Position numbers and translations under genes: made by a program. From an uncultured Phycisphaerales bacterium (lineage in GTDB: Bacteria; Planctomycetota; Phycisphaerae; Sedimentisphaerales; Anaerobacaceae): a DNA stretch of 64,000 nucleotides. The stretch lies in assembly GCA_903857265.1 (NCBI GenBank), contig CAIODZ010000010.1:122484-186483 (forward strand), read 5' to 3'. Positions 1 to 7,516 of the stretch are shown piece after piece (position 1 is the first letter of the stretch; each line of letters opens with the position of its first letter). A model generated the notes under the pieces. It ran no database searches. It worked only from the letters and a program-made list of their open reading frames with translations, and had not been told where the DNA came from.

Positions 1-1
1 G

Positions 2-358
2 GGCATCCTCGTCAGTGCGTTTATCGTGCCGGAAAAAGAGCAGATAGCCGCCGCGGCAAGATTCGGCTGCGACGCCATCGAGCTTCACACCGGCCAATAC
101 GCCAACGCGAAAACCGAAAAAGATATTTATCAGCATCTCAAGTGGCTGGAGGCGGGCAGAGACCTGGGTATAAAAAAGGGAATGATTGTGCACGCCGGGC
201 ATGGATTAACATATCGCAATATTGGCCCAATTGCCGCGATGGAAGACCTGAGTGAATTAAATATTGGGCACAGCATCATCGCAAGAAGTATGTTTGTAGG
301 GATAAGAGAAGCAACAATCGAAATGATTCGGCTGATTGATAAATTCGGCAAACACTGA
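2..358 (+). CDS. pdxJ: Pyridoxine 5'-phosphate synthase, C-terminal part (cut by window start)
   Basis: Last step of de novo vitamin B6 synthesis: PdxJ condenses 1-deoxyxylulose 5-phosphate with 3-amino-2-oxopropyl phosphate to give pyridoxine 5'-phosphate in the cytoplasm. The frame is open from base 2, so the N-terminal half lies outside the window. Visible PdxJ hallmarks are the RFGCDAIELHTGQYA stretch, the VHAGHGLTYRNIGP loop and the LNIGHSIIARSMFVGI segment near the C-terminus, all in the usual TIM-barrel order. The protein ends at a normal family position. An in-frame GTG at base 26 is not the real start, because conserved residues precede it. Confidence 0.9.
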   Translation, partial: GILVSAFIVPEKEQIAAAARFGCDAIELHTGQYANAKTEKDIYQHLKWLEAGRDLGIKKGMIVHAGHGLTYRNIGPIAAMEDLSELNIGHSIIARSMFVGIREATIEMIRLIDKFGKH

Positions 359-425
359 TAATAAAAAGACGCTAAGTTTGTTTTGAATTGATGAAGATGC
401 GGTGGGATAAAACCTGTCGCATTTT

Positions 426-938
426 TTATTGTCTGGAACGAACGATGTAATCGGCGGTGAGACGTTTTCCTGAGGGGCAAATAACGGTAACCTGGAGGAT
501 GCAGTTTTCGGCGGAGGCTTTTTGCAGGGGCAGGGAAAAAAGATAAGCACGGAGGAAGTCCTGCCAGAGATTGCTGTTAATAGCCGGGTCGGTGAGGTCA
601 ATATCGGGCCAGACGATTAGGCGTTTGCCTTTTGGGTCAGCGGAACGCTGTAGTCGCTGAAAGAGTTCGAAGCGGAAGATAACAGGGGCCTTAATTTGAG
701 AGTCGAAGGCGTCGATAAGGCAGACGTAGGCGTTAATAGTAGCGTCGCGGTCGTCGGCAGGGGCGATGGAGGTGATGGGGAGGACGTCGATTCGAGCGGG
801 GCCGAAACGGGAGCAGGAAGTGGAATCATGGAATAGTGCGGGTGAGGAATCGGCGCCTAGCGGCTGGGTTGAGCAGCCGGCGTAAAGCGTGATTGCGAAA
901 ACAAAAAACAGTTTTGTCAGAAACGATATAGTTTTCAT
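426..938 (-). CDS. Hypothetical lipoprotein
   Basis: A 170-residue protein with a clear lipoprotein signal: basic N-terminus, a hydrophobic stretch at residues 5-20, and a lipobox ending in YAGC with the Cys at about residue 22. It is therefore expected to be lipid-anchored in the envelope. The mature part has no motif I recognise; it contains an acidic, mixed alpha/beta-looking middle (RLIVWPDIDLTDP) and a C-terminal segment ending SGKRLTADYIVRSRQ. It is convergent with pdxJ and 76 bp downstream of larE on the same strand. No function is assigned. Confidence 0.7.
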   Translation of the reverse strand: MKTISFLTKLFFVFAITLYAGCSTQPLGADSSPALFHDSTSCSRFGPARIDVLPITSIAPADDRDATINAYVCLIDAFDSQIKAPVIFRFELFQRLQRSADPKGKRLIVWPDIDLTDPAINSNLWQDFLRAYLFSLPLQKASAENCILQVTVICPSGKRLTADYIVRSRQ

Positions 939-1014
939 AAATATGGGCGGTATTAACGACGCCTACTATATTATTTCGGCGAGAGTTTTAGTTTTAGTTG
1001 AATCAAAAACGGGT

Positions 1015-1845
1015 TCAGCGCTTGTCGTTTTCGGAGAGTGTTTCATTTAATGAGCCGGAACGGAAGCCCTGGAGGTCGATGGTAACATATTTGAAGCCAA
1101 GGGATTTGAGTTTTTTGATGATTCGGGAGCAGTTCGGCTCGGCGGTAATCTTTTTGAAATCTTCCTGGTGAACCTCGATTCGGGCGATTACGTCGTGATG
1201 GCGGACGCGGAACTCAACGAGGCTAAGTGTTCTGAGAAAATCTTCCGCTTTTTCGATTTGAGTCAGGCGTTTTTCGCTTATCTGTAATCCGTAAGCAAGT
1301 CGAGACGCGAGACAGGGCGATGAGGGAACATCGGCGGTTTCGAGACGGAGTTTTCTGCTGAGCGCCCGGACGTCGTTTTTGGTGAGTTTTGCTTCTGCGA
1401 GCGGCGAGCGTATGCCGAAAAGTTTCGTCGCGCGGTTGCCTGGGCGAAAATCGTTGAGGTCATCGAGGTTTGTGCCGAAAATGACCTGCTTCAAACCGTT
1501 TTTGGCCGCGACACTCAAAAGCTCCTGACACAAATGACTCTTGCAGTGAAAGCACCTGTCCGCTTTGTTGGCGACAAAATTGGGGTCTTTAAGCTCGTCA
1601 GCATCAATGGTTTGCAATCTAACGCCAAAATCCTTTGCGATTTTTTTAGCCCTTTTCAGAACGTTCTTCGGCTCTACGACGCCCGCGCTGATGCAGGCGA
1701 GAACATTTTGAGCGCCGAGGGTATCGATGGCGACTTTGAGCAAAAGTGTGCTATCGACACCGCCTGAATAAGCGACGACGACAGAGCCGAGGTCTTTGAG
1801 GATTTTTTTGAGTGCATCGTATTTGCGTTGTAAGTCGCCAGCCAT
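1015..1845 (-). CDS. larE: LarE-type ATP-dependent sacrificial sulfur transferase
   Basis: PP-loop ATPase of the LarE family (276 aa, normal length). LarE activates a pyridinium dicarboxylate substrate and donates the sulfur of its own cysteine while making the nickel-pincer nucleotide cofactor of lactate racemase and related epimerases. Seen here: the PP-loop SGGVDS at residues 27-32, the family motif DRCFHCK at about 96-102, and PSSPCLASRLAYG with Cys178 at the place of the sacrificial cysteine. It starts only 4 bp after the C_GCAxxG_C_C gene, so the two are probably co-transcribed. LarB, LarC and LarA are not in the window, so a role in another sulfur transfer cannot be excluded. Confidence 0.88.
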   Translation of the reverse strand: MAGDLQRKYDALKKILKDLGSVVVAYSGGVDSTLLLKVAIDTLGAQNVLACISAGVVEPKNVLKRAKKIAKDFGVRLQTIDADELKDPNFVANKADRCFHCKSHLCQELLSVAAKNGLKQVIFGTNLDDLNDFRPGNRATKLFGIRSPLAEAKLTKNDVRALSRKLRLETADVPSSPCLASRLAYGLQISEKRLTQIEKAEDFLRTLSLVEFRVRHHDVIARIEVHQEDFKKITAEPNCSRIIKKLKSLGFKYVTIDLQGFRSGSLNETLSENDKR

Positions 1846-1849
1846 ATAT

Positions 1850-2284
1850 TTAACCGAGCATCTCGTCCAAAATTTCCGCAGCGGATATCACGTACCTGGG
1901 GCAGAGCTGTTTGAAGAGGTCTTTGGTTTTGGCCTCTTCGAAACCTTGTGGGGTGCTGATATTACAGCCAATGAGGTCGGTGCAGGTTATGTTGTGGTGG
2001 CGGGCCATGAATTTTTTGGCGAATTCATTTGTCAATTTGGCGACTTTCATTTTGGCTTCGATATCGTCAGCTCTTGTTCTTCCGAATTTGAGACCGAGGA
2101 CCATAAAAGCGCCAGTTACGGCTCCGCAGGTTTGGTCCAAGTGCATACCTCCGCCGAAGCCGGAGCTGACTTTGTATGCCAGGTTTTTATCCAGGCCGAA
2201 CTGCTCGCAATAAGCTCCCAGCACCGCCATCGAACACGAAAAGCCCTCTTTGTAAATTCCTGCCGCTTTATCCGCGTTATTCAT
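1850..2284 (-). CDS. C_GCAxxG_C_C family redox-active protein
   Basis: A 144-residue cytoplasmic protein of the C_GCAxxG_C_C family (PF09719-type), proposed redox or metal-binding proteins common in anaerobes. The family layout is visible: an early cysteine in GFSCSMAVLGAYC, the glycine-rich SSGFGGGMHLDQTCGAVTGA core, and later cysteines in NITCTDLIGC and KQLCPRY. It is the first gene of a two-gene unit with larE 4 bp downstream. The pairing suggests a redox or sulfur-handling role beside LarE, but this is inference; the biochemical function of the family is not established. Confidence 0.85.
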   Translation of the reverse strand: MNNADKAAGIYKEGFSCSMAVLGAYCEQFGLDKNLAYKVSSGFGGGMHLDQTCGAVTGAFMVLGLKFGRTRADDIEAKMKVAKLTNEFAKKFMARHHNITCTDLIGCNISTPQGFEEAKTKDLFKQLCPRYVISAAEILDEMLG

Positions 2285-2324
2285 TTTTGCCTCGCATATA
2301 AATCGCTATAGATTTTACTGCGTT

Positions 2325-2588
2325 TCAGATTCCTAAATTGCTCTGCTTAACTAATTTACTTCCATAAACTTTGCTATAAAGTTCTTCACCTAAATGACGT
2401 TTCGCCCAGATATGCCAGACTTGATTATCATCGGCATCTGGATATTGCATTCGAATACCCGCCATCGAAAGAATCTGCCCAGTGCGATACGCGTCGAAAA
2501 CCAACTCTATTTTTCTTGAGGGACTCATCTTTCTGTAAAGGCCAAACAGAACTTCCCTTGCCTGCGTTGTTGTGTCGCTTACGCTCAT
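2325..2588 (-). CDS. Hypothetical small protein
   Basis: About 87 residues from the ATG at 2588 (MSVSDTTTQAREVLF...). An earlier in-frame ATG at 2612 would begin 4 bp after the tRNA gene and adds eight unconvincing residues, so the later start is preferred. The sequence MSPSRKIELVFDAYRTGQILSMAGI followed by YPDADDNQVWHIWAKR resembles the small helical proteins that often sit next to nucleotidyltransferase or toxin-antitoxin-like genes, but no partner is present here. It is probably soluble and mostly alpha-helical. It may be co-transcribed with the upstream tRNA. Confidence 0.55.
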   Translation of the reverse strand: MSVSDTTTQAREVLFGLYRKMSPSRKIELVFDAYRTGQILSMAGIRMQYPDADDNQVWHIWAKRHLGEELYSKVYGSKLVKQSNLGI

Positions 2589-2615
2589 AAGCCAAAACTT
2601 TCCCAAAATCAATAC

Positions 2616-2687
2616 AGCCGATGACGGGACTTGAACCCATAACCCCGGCTTTACGAAAGCCGTGCTCTACCATTGAGCTACATCGGC
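2616..2687 (-). tRNA. tRNA-Thr (anticodon CGT)
   Basis: The minus strand folds as a full cloverleaf: acceptor arms GCCGATG (2681-2687) and CATCGGC (2617-2623), a D arm starting GCTCAATGGTAGAGC, anticodon stem CGGCT/AGCCG with loop TTCGTAA, and a T arm containing GGTTCAAGTCC. The anticodon CGT reads threonine codon ACG. The 3' CCA is not encoded. It lies upstream of the small hypothetical gene and divergent from pilT. Confidence 0.95.
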
Positions 2688-2782
2688 GAATGAGGATATG
2701 ATACAGGGCAGCGGTGAAAAAGTAAAGGCACTTCGGGCGGCAAAGGGGGGTTGGGAAGGCGTAAAAAATGAGGTTGTCGAGG

Positions 2783-2811
2783 TTGACAAATCGCCGTAAA
2801 TGTCCTATATT
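2783..2811 (+). promoter_or_regulatory. Sigma-70-like promoter of pilT
   Basis: TTGACA at 2783-2788 and TATATT at 2806-2811 are separated by exactly 17 bp, about 90 bp upstream of the pilT start. A second TATAAT-like hexamer follows just downstream, near 2820. Confidence 0.6.
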
Positions 2812-2900
2812 AAATGGTCTATAATACAATGGATGAATGCCCCTCGTTGGGTACAAAAGCCGGTTAGAAGCGGAAAAAAACCGCAAATTTCGGTTTGATT

Positions 2901-4037
2901 ATGGTCGATTCAGGACAAATCGCTGGTCAGGACGCATCGCAAAAGCGAGAGCCGGAGATAAACAAGTTTTTCCGTGTGGCGATAAAGACGCGCGCCAGTG
3001 ATTTACACCTTAAGGCAGGACAGCCGGCCAGATTGCGGCTACAGGATGAGCTTCGCAGCACGACGGGTGAAACGTTGACGGAAGAGCGTCTCGAGCAGTT
3101 GACCTTCGAGATACTAAGCGAGGAGCAGAAGCAACTTTTCGCCAAAAACGGGACGCTGGATTTCGCATACAGTGTGACGGAGGAAGACCGGTTCAGGGTA
3201 AATATTTTCCGGCAGCGTGGAATGGTGAGTTTGGTAGCCAGAAGGGTCAATACGGACGTGCCGACGCTTGAGCAGCTTTACCTACCGGCGGCGCTGAAAA
3301 AAATAGCGGACGGCAATCAGGGGCTGGTGTTAGTTGTTGGTCCGACGGGCAGCGGCAAGACGACGACGGCGGTTTCGATGATAGATTACATTAACGCCTC
3401 GCGTTCGTGTCATATCGTTACAGTCGAGGATCCAATCGAGTATTACATCAAAGATAAAAAGGCGCTGGTTTCGCAGCGAGAGATTGGTATTGACGTGCCT
3501 GATTACGATTTGGCGTTGACGTACCTTATGCGAGAGGATCCTGATGTTGTGTTTATCGGAGAATTACGCGACGCCAAGACGGTATCGGCGGGTATGCGGG
3601 CATCAGAGACGGGGCATTTGGTGTTCGGGACGGTTCACGCAACCAACGCCGCGCAGGCGGTTCAGCGATTGGTGGACTTGTTCCCGCAGGTTGAGCGAGA
3701 ACTTGCCAGGCAAACGCTGAGCGTAACGCTGCGGGCTATTATCAGCCAGGTATTGCTGCCGTGCGTCAAGCAAGGCGTTGACCGGATGCCCGCCAACGAG
3801 ATACTTCTTGCTAATTCCGAGGCGCGCAAGCTGATAAGCGAGAAGCGTGAGGCGGAGATACCGAACCTGATTCGCTCATGTATCCAGGACGGGATGCAGG
3901 ACCTCTCCGACAGCTTGGTGAAACTGATAATGGATGGCTTCGTTGAGCCGAAGGACGCATATAAATACGCACCCAATCCGGATGAGCTGAAAATGGCCCT
4001 CAAAGGTATTCGCACGGAAAAAGGCGGCATCCTGTGA
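2901..4037 (+). CDS. pilT: PilT-type twitching/retraction ATPase
   Basis: Hexameric ATPase of the PilT branch of secretion ATPases, expected at the cytoplasmic face of a type IV pilus machine, where it powers pilus retraction. From the ATG at 2901 it is 378 aa, a normal length. Motifs: Walker A GPTGSGKTTT at about 147-156, Asp box VTVEDPIEY, Walker B with catalytic Glu in DPDVVFIGELRD, His box GTVHATNAA, and a C-terminal EIPNLIRS matching the PilT-specific AIRNLIRE motif. A TTG six bases upstream is also possible. It is followed by the PilB-like gene, with 31 bp between the stop and the preferred start, so the two probably form an operon. Confidence 0.92.
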   Translation: MVDSGQIAGQDASQKREPEINKFFRVAIKTRASDLHLKAGQPARLRLQDELRSTTGETLTEERLEQLTFEILSEEQKQLFAKNGTLDFAYSVTEEDRFRVNIFRQRGMVSLVARRVNTDVPTLEQLYLPAALKKIADGNQGLVLVVGPTGSGKTTTAVSMIDYINASRSCHIVTVEDPIEYYIKDKKALVSQREIGIDVPDYDLALTYLMREDPDVVFIGELRDAKTVSAGMRASETGHLVFGTVHATNAAQAVQRLVDLFPQVERELARQTLSVTLRAIISQVLLPCVKQGVDRMPANEILLANSEARKLISEKREAEIPNLIRSCIQDGMQDLSDSLVKLIMDGFVEPKDAYKYAPNPDELKMALKGIRTEKGGIL

Positions 4038-4068
4038 GGACAGAATTTATACCGCAATGGAGTATGTT

Positions 4069-5718
4069 ATGCCTGACATTTTAGCAGCTATTGTTTATGG
4101 CGGATACGTATCGCCGATAAAGTTTGCCGTATTTTTAATTTTATATTTCGGCTGGTTGTTCATTATCAACTGGGTCCATAAGGACGCCGAGGCGATAGGG
4201 ACAAAATATACGTTCTGGACGGGAGTCGTTTTCGGGGTATGGGCCGCAGCCGGGCTTATCTGGCTTCTGATTCCGATTTTCGCCATAGGTCTTGCGTTTT
4301 ATATTATCGCGACAGGCGCAGCAACCATCAGTTATGTTATGCACCGCAACGCGGCGGTTCCCGAGTTTCAACGCGTGCTTACGGCAGACCACATCAAGGA
4401 CATGCTCCTGGGCAGCTTAAAAAAGAAAGAGCCGGTCGCGGCTTACGTGTTTATCACTGCCAACAACAACGAGGTTTCTGTGCCCGAGGCGAAGACGCCG
4501 GACTATTTCGGATACAAGGCGGCATACGCTTTGTTTGACGACGCATTGTATCGCAGGGCGTATGACGTCGTTTGCACGCCGACGCCGCAAAATTATGACG
4601 TCGCATATTACATCGACGGGACAGCTATGAAGCAGCCGGCTGTCGCCAAGGACCAGATGGACTACCTGCTTCGCTTCGTGAAAAATTTGGCCAACCTGGA
4701 TATGGAGGAAAAGCGAAAACCCCAGAAGGGCAAGTTCACGATTTTCAAACAGGGCAAGAGAATTGACTGGGAGCTGATGACCGCCGGGTCAAACGCCGGC
4801 GAGCAAATGCGAGCGAAACTGGTAACCCAGCAAAATATCACCAAGCTCAGCGACCTAGGCCTGACTGCCGACCAGCTCGAACAACTCGGGACGCTGCGTG
4901 GCATTAAAAAAGGAGTGTTTATCATTTCGGGACCCAAGAACAGCGGCGTAACGACGACTTTTTATACGCTGCTGCGGAGTCATGATGCGTTTCTCAACGG
5001 CATAACGACGCTGGAGAGACAGCCGTCGGGCAAATTGCCCAACGTAACGCAAAATGTCTATGTTCTGGGCGACAGCGGCATAACTACATACGGCAGGAAG
5101 CTTCAGTCGATGGTGCGTATGGACCCGGACATTGTTGGTGTCGCGGATTGTGAGGACGTCGAAACAGCTCAAATCGCCTGCGGGGCAGCGGAAAGCAAAC
5201 TTGTTTACGTCGTCATCGAAGAGGAAAATGCCCTCAAGGCGCTGGCCAAATGGATTAAGCTCGTCGGCGACAAGAATAAGGCAATTGAGCATCTTCTGGG
5301 AATGTGCAACCAGCGTCTGCTTCGAAAGCTCTGCGAGAAGTGCAAACAGGCATACGAGCCGAACAGCGACCTTCTGCACAAGTTCAACATCCCGGCAGAG
5401 AGAGCAAAGGTCCTTTATCGCACCGGCAAAGTGGTTTACGACAAGCGGGGAAAACCATTCCCCTGTGAAACCTGCCAGGAAACAGGATACTTCGGCAGAA
5501 TGTGCATTTTTGAGACCATTATGTTGAACGACCATCTGCGAAACGCGATTAAGCAGGCAAGGTCGCTTTCAGACGTTGGAACCGAGCTGAGGCGGGCTAA
5601 AATGCTGTATCTCCAGGAGCAGGGGCTGCTTAAGGTCATTGCGGGGATTACATCGATAAACGAGACGGTGAGAGTTCTTTCGAAATCGAAGGACCAGAAA
5701 CCGACAGCCGAACAATAG
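4069..5718 (+). CDS. Membrane-anchored GspE/PilB-like protein with degenerate ATPase motifs
   Basis: About 549 aa from the ATG at 4069, chosen because GGAG lies 6 bp upstream; an ATG at 4057 is also possible. Residue numbers below count from 4057. Residues 18-95 form two or three membrane segments, which ordinary PilB/GspE lack. The C-terminal half has the secretion-ATPase fold, but the Walker A is GPKNSGVTTT (292-301) with Val298 replacing the Lys. The Walker B reads DPDIVGVADCED (356-367) without the catalytic Glu, and the His box is lost. The GspE zinc-site cysteines remain (C426, C429, C470, C473), with C483 further on. It is probably a non-catalytic partner or scaffold for PilT. Loss of activity is an inference from sequence. 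Confidence 0.8.
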   Translation: MPDILAAIVYGGYVSPIKFAVFLILYFGWLFIINWVHKDAEAIGTKYTFWTGVVFGVWAAAGLIWLLIPIFAIGLAFYIIATGAATISYVMHRNAAVPEFQRVLTADHIKDMLLGSLKKKEPVAAYVFITANNNEVSVPEAKTPDYFGYKAAYALFDDALYRRAYDVVCTPTPQNYDVAYYIDGTAMKQPAVAKDQMDYLLRFVKNLANLDMEEKRKPQKGKFTIFKQGKRIDWELMTAGSNAGEQMRAKLVTQQNITKLSDLGLTADQLEQLGTLRGIKKGVFIISGPKNSGVTTTFYTLLRSHDAFLNGITTLERQPSGKLPNVTQNVYVLGDSGITTYGRKLQSMVRMDPDIVGVADCEDVETAQIACGAAESKLVYVVIEEENALKALAKWIKLVGDKNKAIEHLLGMCNQRLLRKLCEKCKQAYEPNSDLLHKFNIPAERAKVLYRTGKVVYDKRGKPFPCETCQETGYFGRMCIFETIMLNDHLRNAIKQARSLSDVGTELRRAKMLYLQEQGLLKVIAGITSINETVRVLSKSKDQKPTAEQ

Positions 5719-5774
5719 AACGACGCCGGGTGATGAACGCTCGGCACAAAAGTTAATGTTAAAATGAGGTTGTA

Positions 5775-6809
5775 ATGATAATTGCAGTGATATTAATAAT
5801 TATGGCGGGATGCGCCGTGGCCCAGTATCTCAAGGGTACTTTGGTAAAATCATTCGAGGCGTTTATTGTGGCGTTGTGTGCGAGCTTTGTGGCGTTGTGG
5901 TGGTATGAGCAGTTGTCGGAAATAGTAATAAAGCAGGAAATGATTGTTGATTTTGCACAGCCGGTTTGCTTTGGGATGTTGTTTTTGATAAGTTTCGCGA
6001 TTTTGCAGACGGCCGCCATATCGCTTACGAAGCAAAAAATTGATTTCGGCGTTATGCCCGAGCGAGTCGGGCGGATAGTATTCGGTCTTTTGCTTGGTTA
6101 CGTGATTTCAGGCGTGCTGTTAATCGGCGCGGCAATGTCACCGCTGCCCGAAGGTTATCCTTATCAGCGATTCGACGCCTCCAGGCCCGACCTCAAAAAA
6201 CCGGCCAAGGCGCTACTTAATCCTGACGGTTTTGTTGCAGGATTGTTCGGACTTATCAGCGGTGGCAGCGCAAGCGGAACGCAGAGTTTCGCGGTTCTGC
6301 ACGCCGGGTTCGTTGACGAATTATACCTCAACCGGCTCAATCCTAAAGCGAAAGTCAGGGCCGACGCCAGCACTATAACCACACCGGCCAAAGCGGCGGC
6401 CTGGCCCGCACCAGCCGGACTTAAGTACAGCAGCGGTGATGCAATACAACCAATCGCCGACTGCGAATTGATTATCACTCGCGTCGGGTTCACCGGTAAA
6501 ATAACGATGGAAGGTTCTTTGGCATCAAATCAACTGCGTTTTATGTGCAAAAAAAAGGGCGAGAAACAGCGACTGGGCGGCAGCGCTGTTACCGCTGACT
6601 TAATCGGCTATCTCACGGGAGACCAGGTCAAGAAGATCGGGCCAAAAGAAGAAATATCGCTTAATTCCAAGGATGTAAAAGATGGCGTGTTATGGATTGA
6701 CTTCGTGTTATCTGTGCCAAAGGATTCTGAGCCCGTGGCGGTAGGCCTAAGGACGAACGCGATTGCGGAAGTGCCTCCGATGGTTTCCGCTGAGCAGGCC
6801 CCAAAGTAA
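5775..6809 (+). CDS. CvpA-like membrane protein
   Basis: A 344-residue protein with four hydrophobic segments in the first ~125 residues (about 1-20, 28-45, 60-85, 104-122). The first part resembles the CvpA/colicin V production family: an N-terminal helix, then the segment QYLKGTLVKSFEAFIVALCASF. The remaining ~215 residues look soluble and extracytoplasmic, with a low-complexity Ala/Pro stretch near 205-220; I do not recognise this domain. It follows the PilB-like gene by 56 bp and may belong to the same transcript. The family call is moderate and the function unknown. Confidence 0.6.
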   Translation: MIIAVILIIMAGCAVAQYLKGTLVKSFEAFIVALCASFVALWWYEQLSEIVIKQEMIVDFAQPVCFGMLFLISFAILQTAAISLTKQKIDFGVMPERVGRIVFGLLLGYVISGVLLIGAAMSPLPEGYPYQRFDASRPDLKKPAKALLNPDGFVAGLFGLISGGSASGTQSFAVLHAGFVDELYLNRLNPKAKVRADASTITTPAKAAAWPAPAGLKYSSGDAIQPIADCELIITRVGFTGKITMEGSLASNQLRFMCKKKGEKQRLGGSAVTADLIGYLTGDQVKKIGPKEEISLNSKDVKDGVLWIDFVLSVPKDSEPVAVGLRTNAIAEVPPMVSAEQAPK

Positions 6810-6933
6810 TGATTTTATGGCGCGAGTACAAGAAACCTGTGGTTTTTGTGGTCAATTGATTTGGTGTTTTATAGCCCCCTCCAAGGGAATATTTAGTCGG
6901 AAAGCCCTCTCCTCCGCCAGCCAGTTGGGCCTG

Positions 6934-7083
6934 TCAGGCGCAGACGAGCAGTTCTTCAAGGTCCAGTTCCATCAGGTGTTCGAGGTAGGACTTTAGCTCA
7001 TCTTCTGAGAATTTTGACAGGAAATCCGGCCTTGCGGACTTGTTTATCTCGCAGATGCAATCAATCAATTCTCTTTTGCTCAT
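6934..7083 (-). CDS. Small conserved-looking protein (49 aa)
   Basis: A short frame from ATG at 7083 to TGA at 6934 encodes 49 residues, starting MSKRELIDCICEINKSARPD and continuing with FLSKFSEDELKSYLEHLMEL. An AAGGA Shine-Dalgarno lies 8-12 bp upstream. The MSK-ELI...N-SA--DFL--F...EL--YL-HL pattern resembles small helical proteins I have seen in other bacteria, which supports a real gene. It is predicted soluble and alpha-helical with an acidic C-terminus. No function is known. Confidence 0.6.
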   Translation of the reverse strand: MSKRELIDCICEINKSARPDFLSKFSEDELKSYLEHLMELDLEELLVCA

Positions 7084-7516
7084 ATCACAGGTCCTTCAAA
7101 AAAGTTCTTAATGGCTGTTCGCAGTATCGACACAGGAGTCGAATTTTCTTGAGCCACTCCTGAAAAGGCGATATCAACGCCCCATAACTAAAACCCCGAC
7201 ATACAGTAAACCGAAGGGCTGATACACAATATATGGGATAGGGGCATTTTGGGGGCAGTGAATGTCCAATAAAAACATCGTGAAGGGTCTGCTTAGGGGG
7301 CGCAGGAAAAATTTGCAATGGCGGAAAAATTTTCCGTTTGAGACAACAATATTCGAGAACGGCATTTGATGAGAAACGGCTGGTTTTGGGGCGTGTCAGC
7401 CGGGTGGATTTTTTCCTCACAGGGGGCTTGTTCTACGCGGGGTTTTTTCCTATACTGGCTTGTCTTAGAGCTTTTATGGCGGACAGGCGCGTAAACCATT
7501 TATTGGAGAACCGAAA
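7084..7516. other. Gene-free stretch with the promoter of the EF-G-like gene
   Basis: No convincing gene is seen in these 433 bases. On the plus strand TTGTTC (7428-7433) and TATACT (7451-7456), 17 bp apart, form a plausible promoter about 60 bp upstream of the EF-G-like gene, with a GGAG ribosome site just before its GTG start. The rest lies upstream of the 49-residue gene and shows no clear repeat or RNA structure. Confidence 0.5.
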
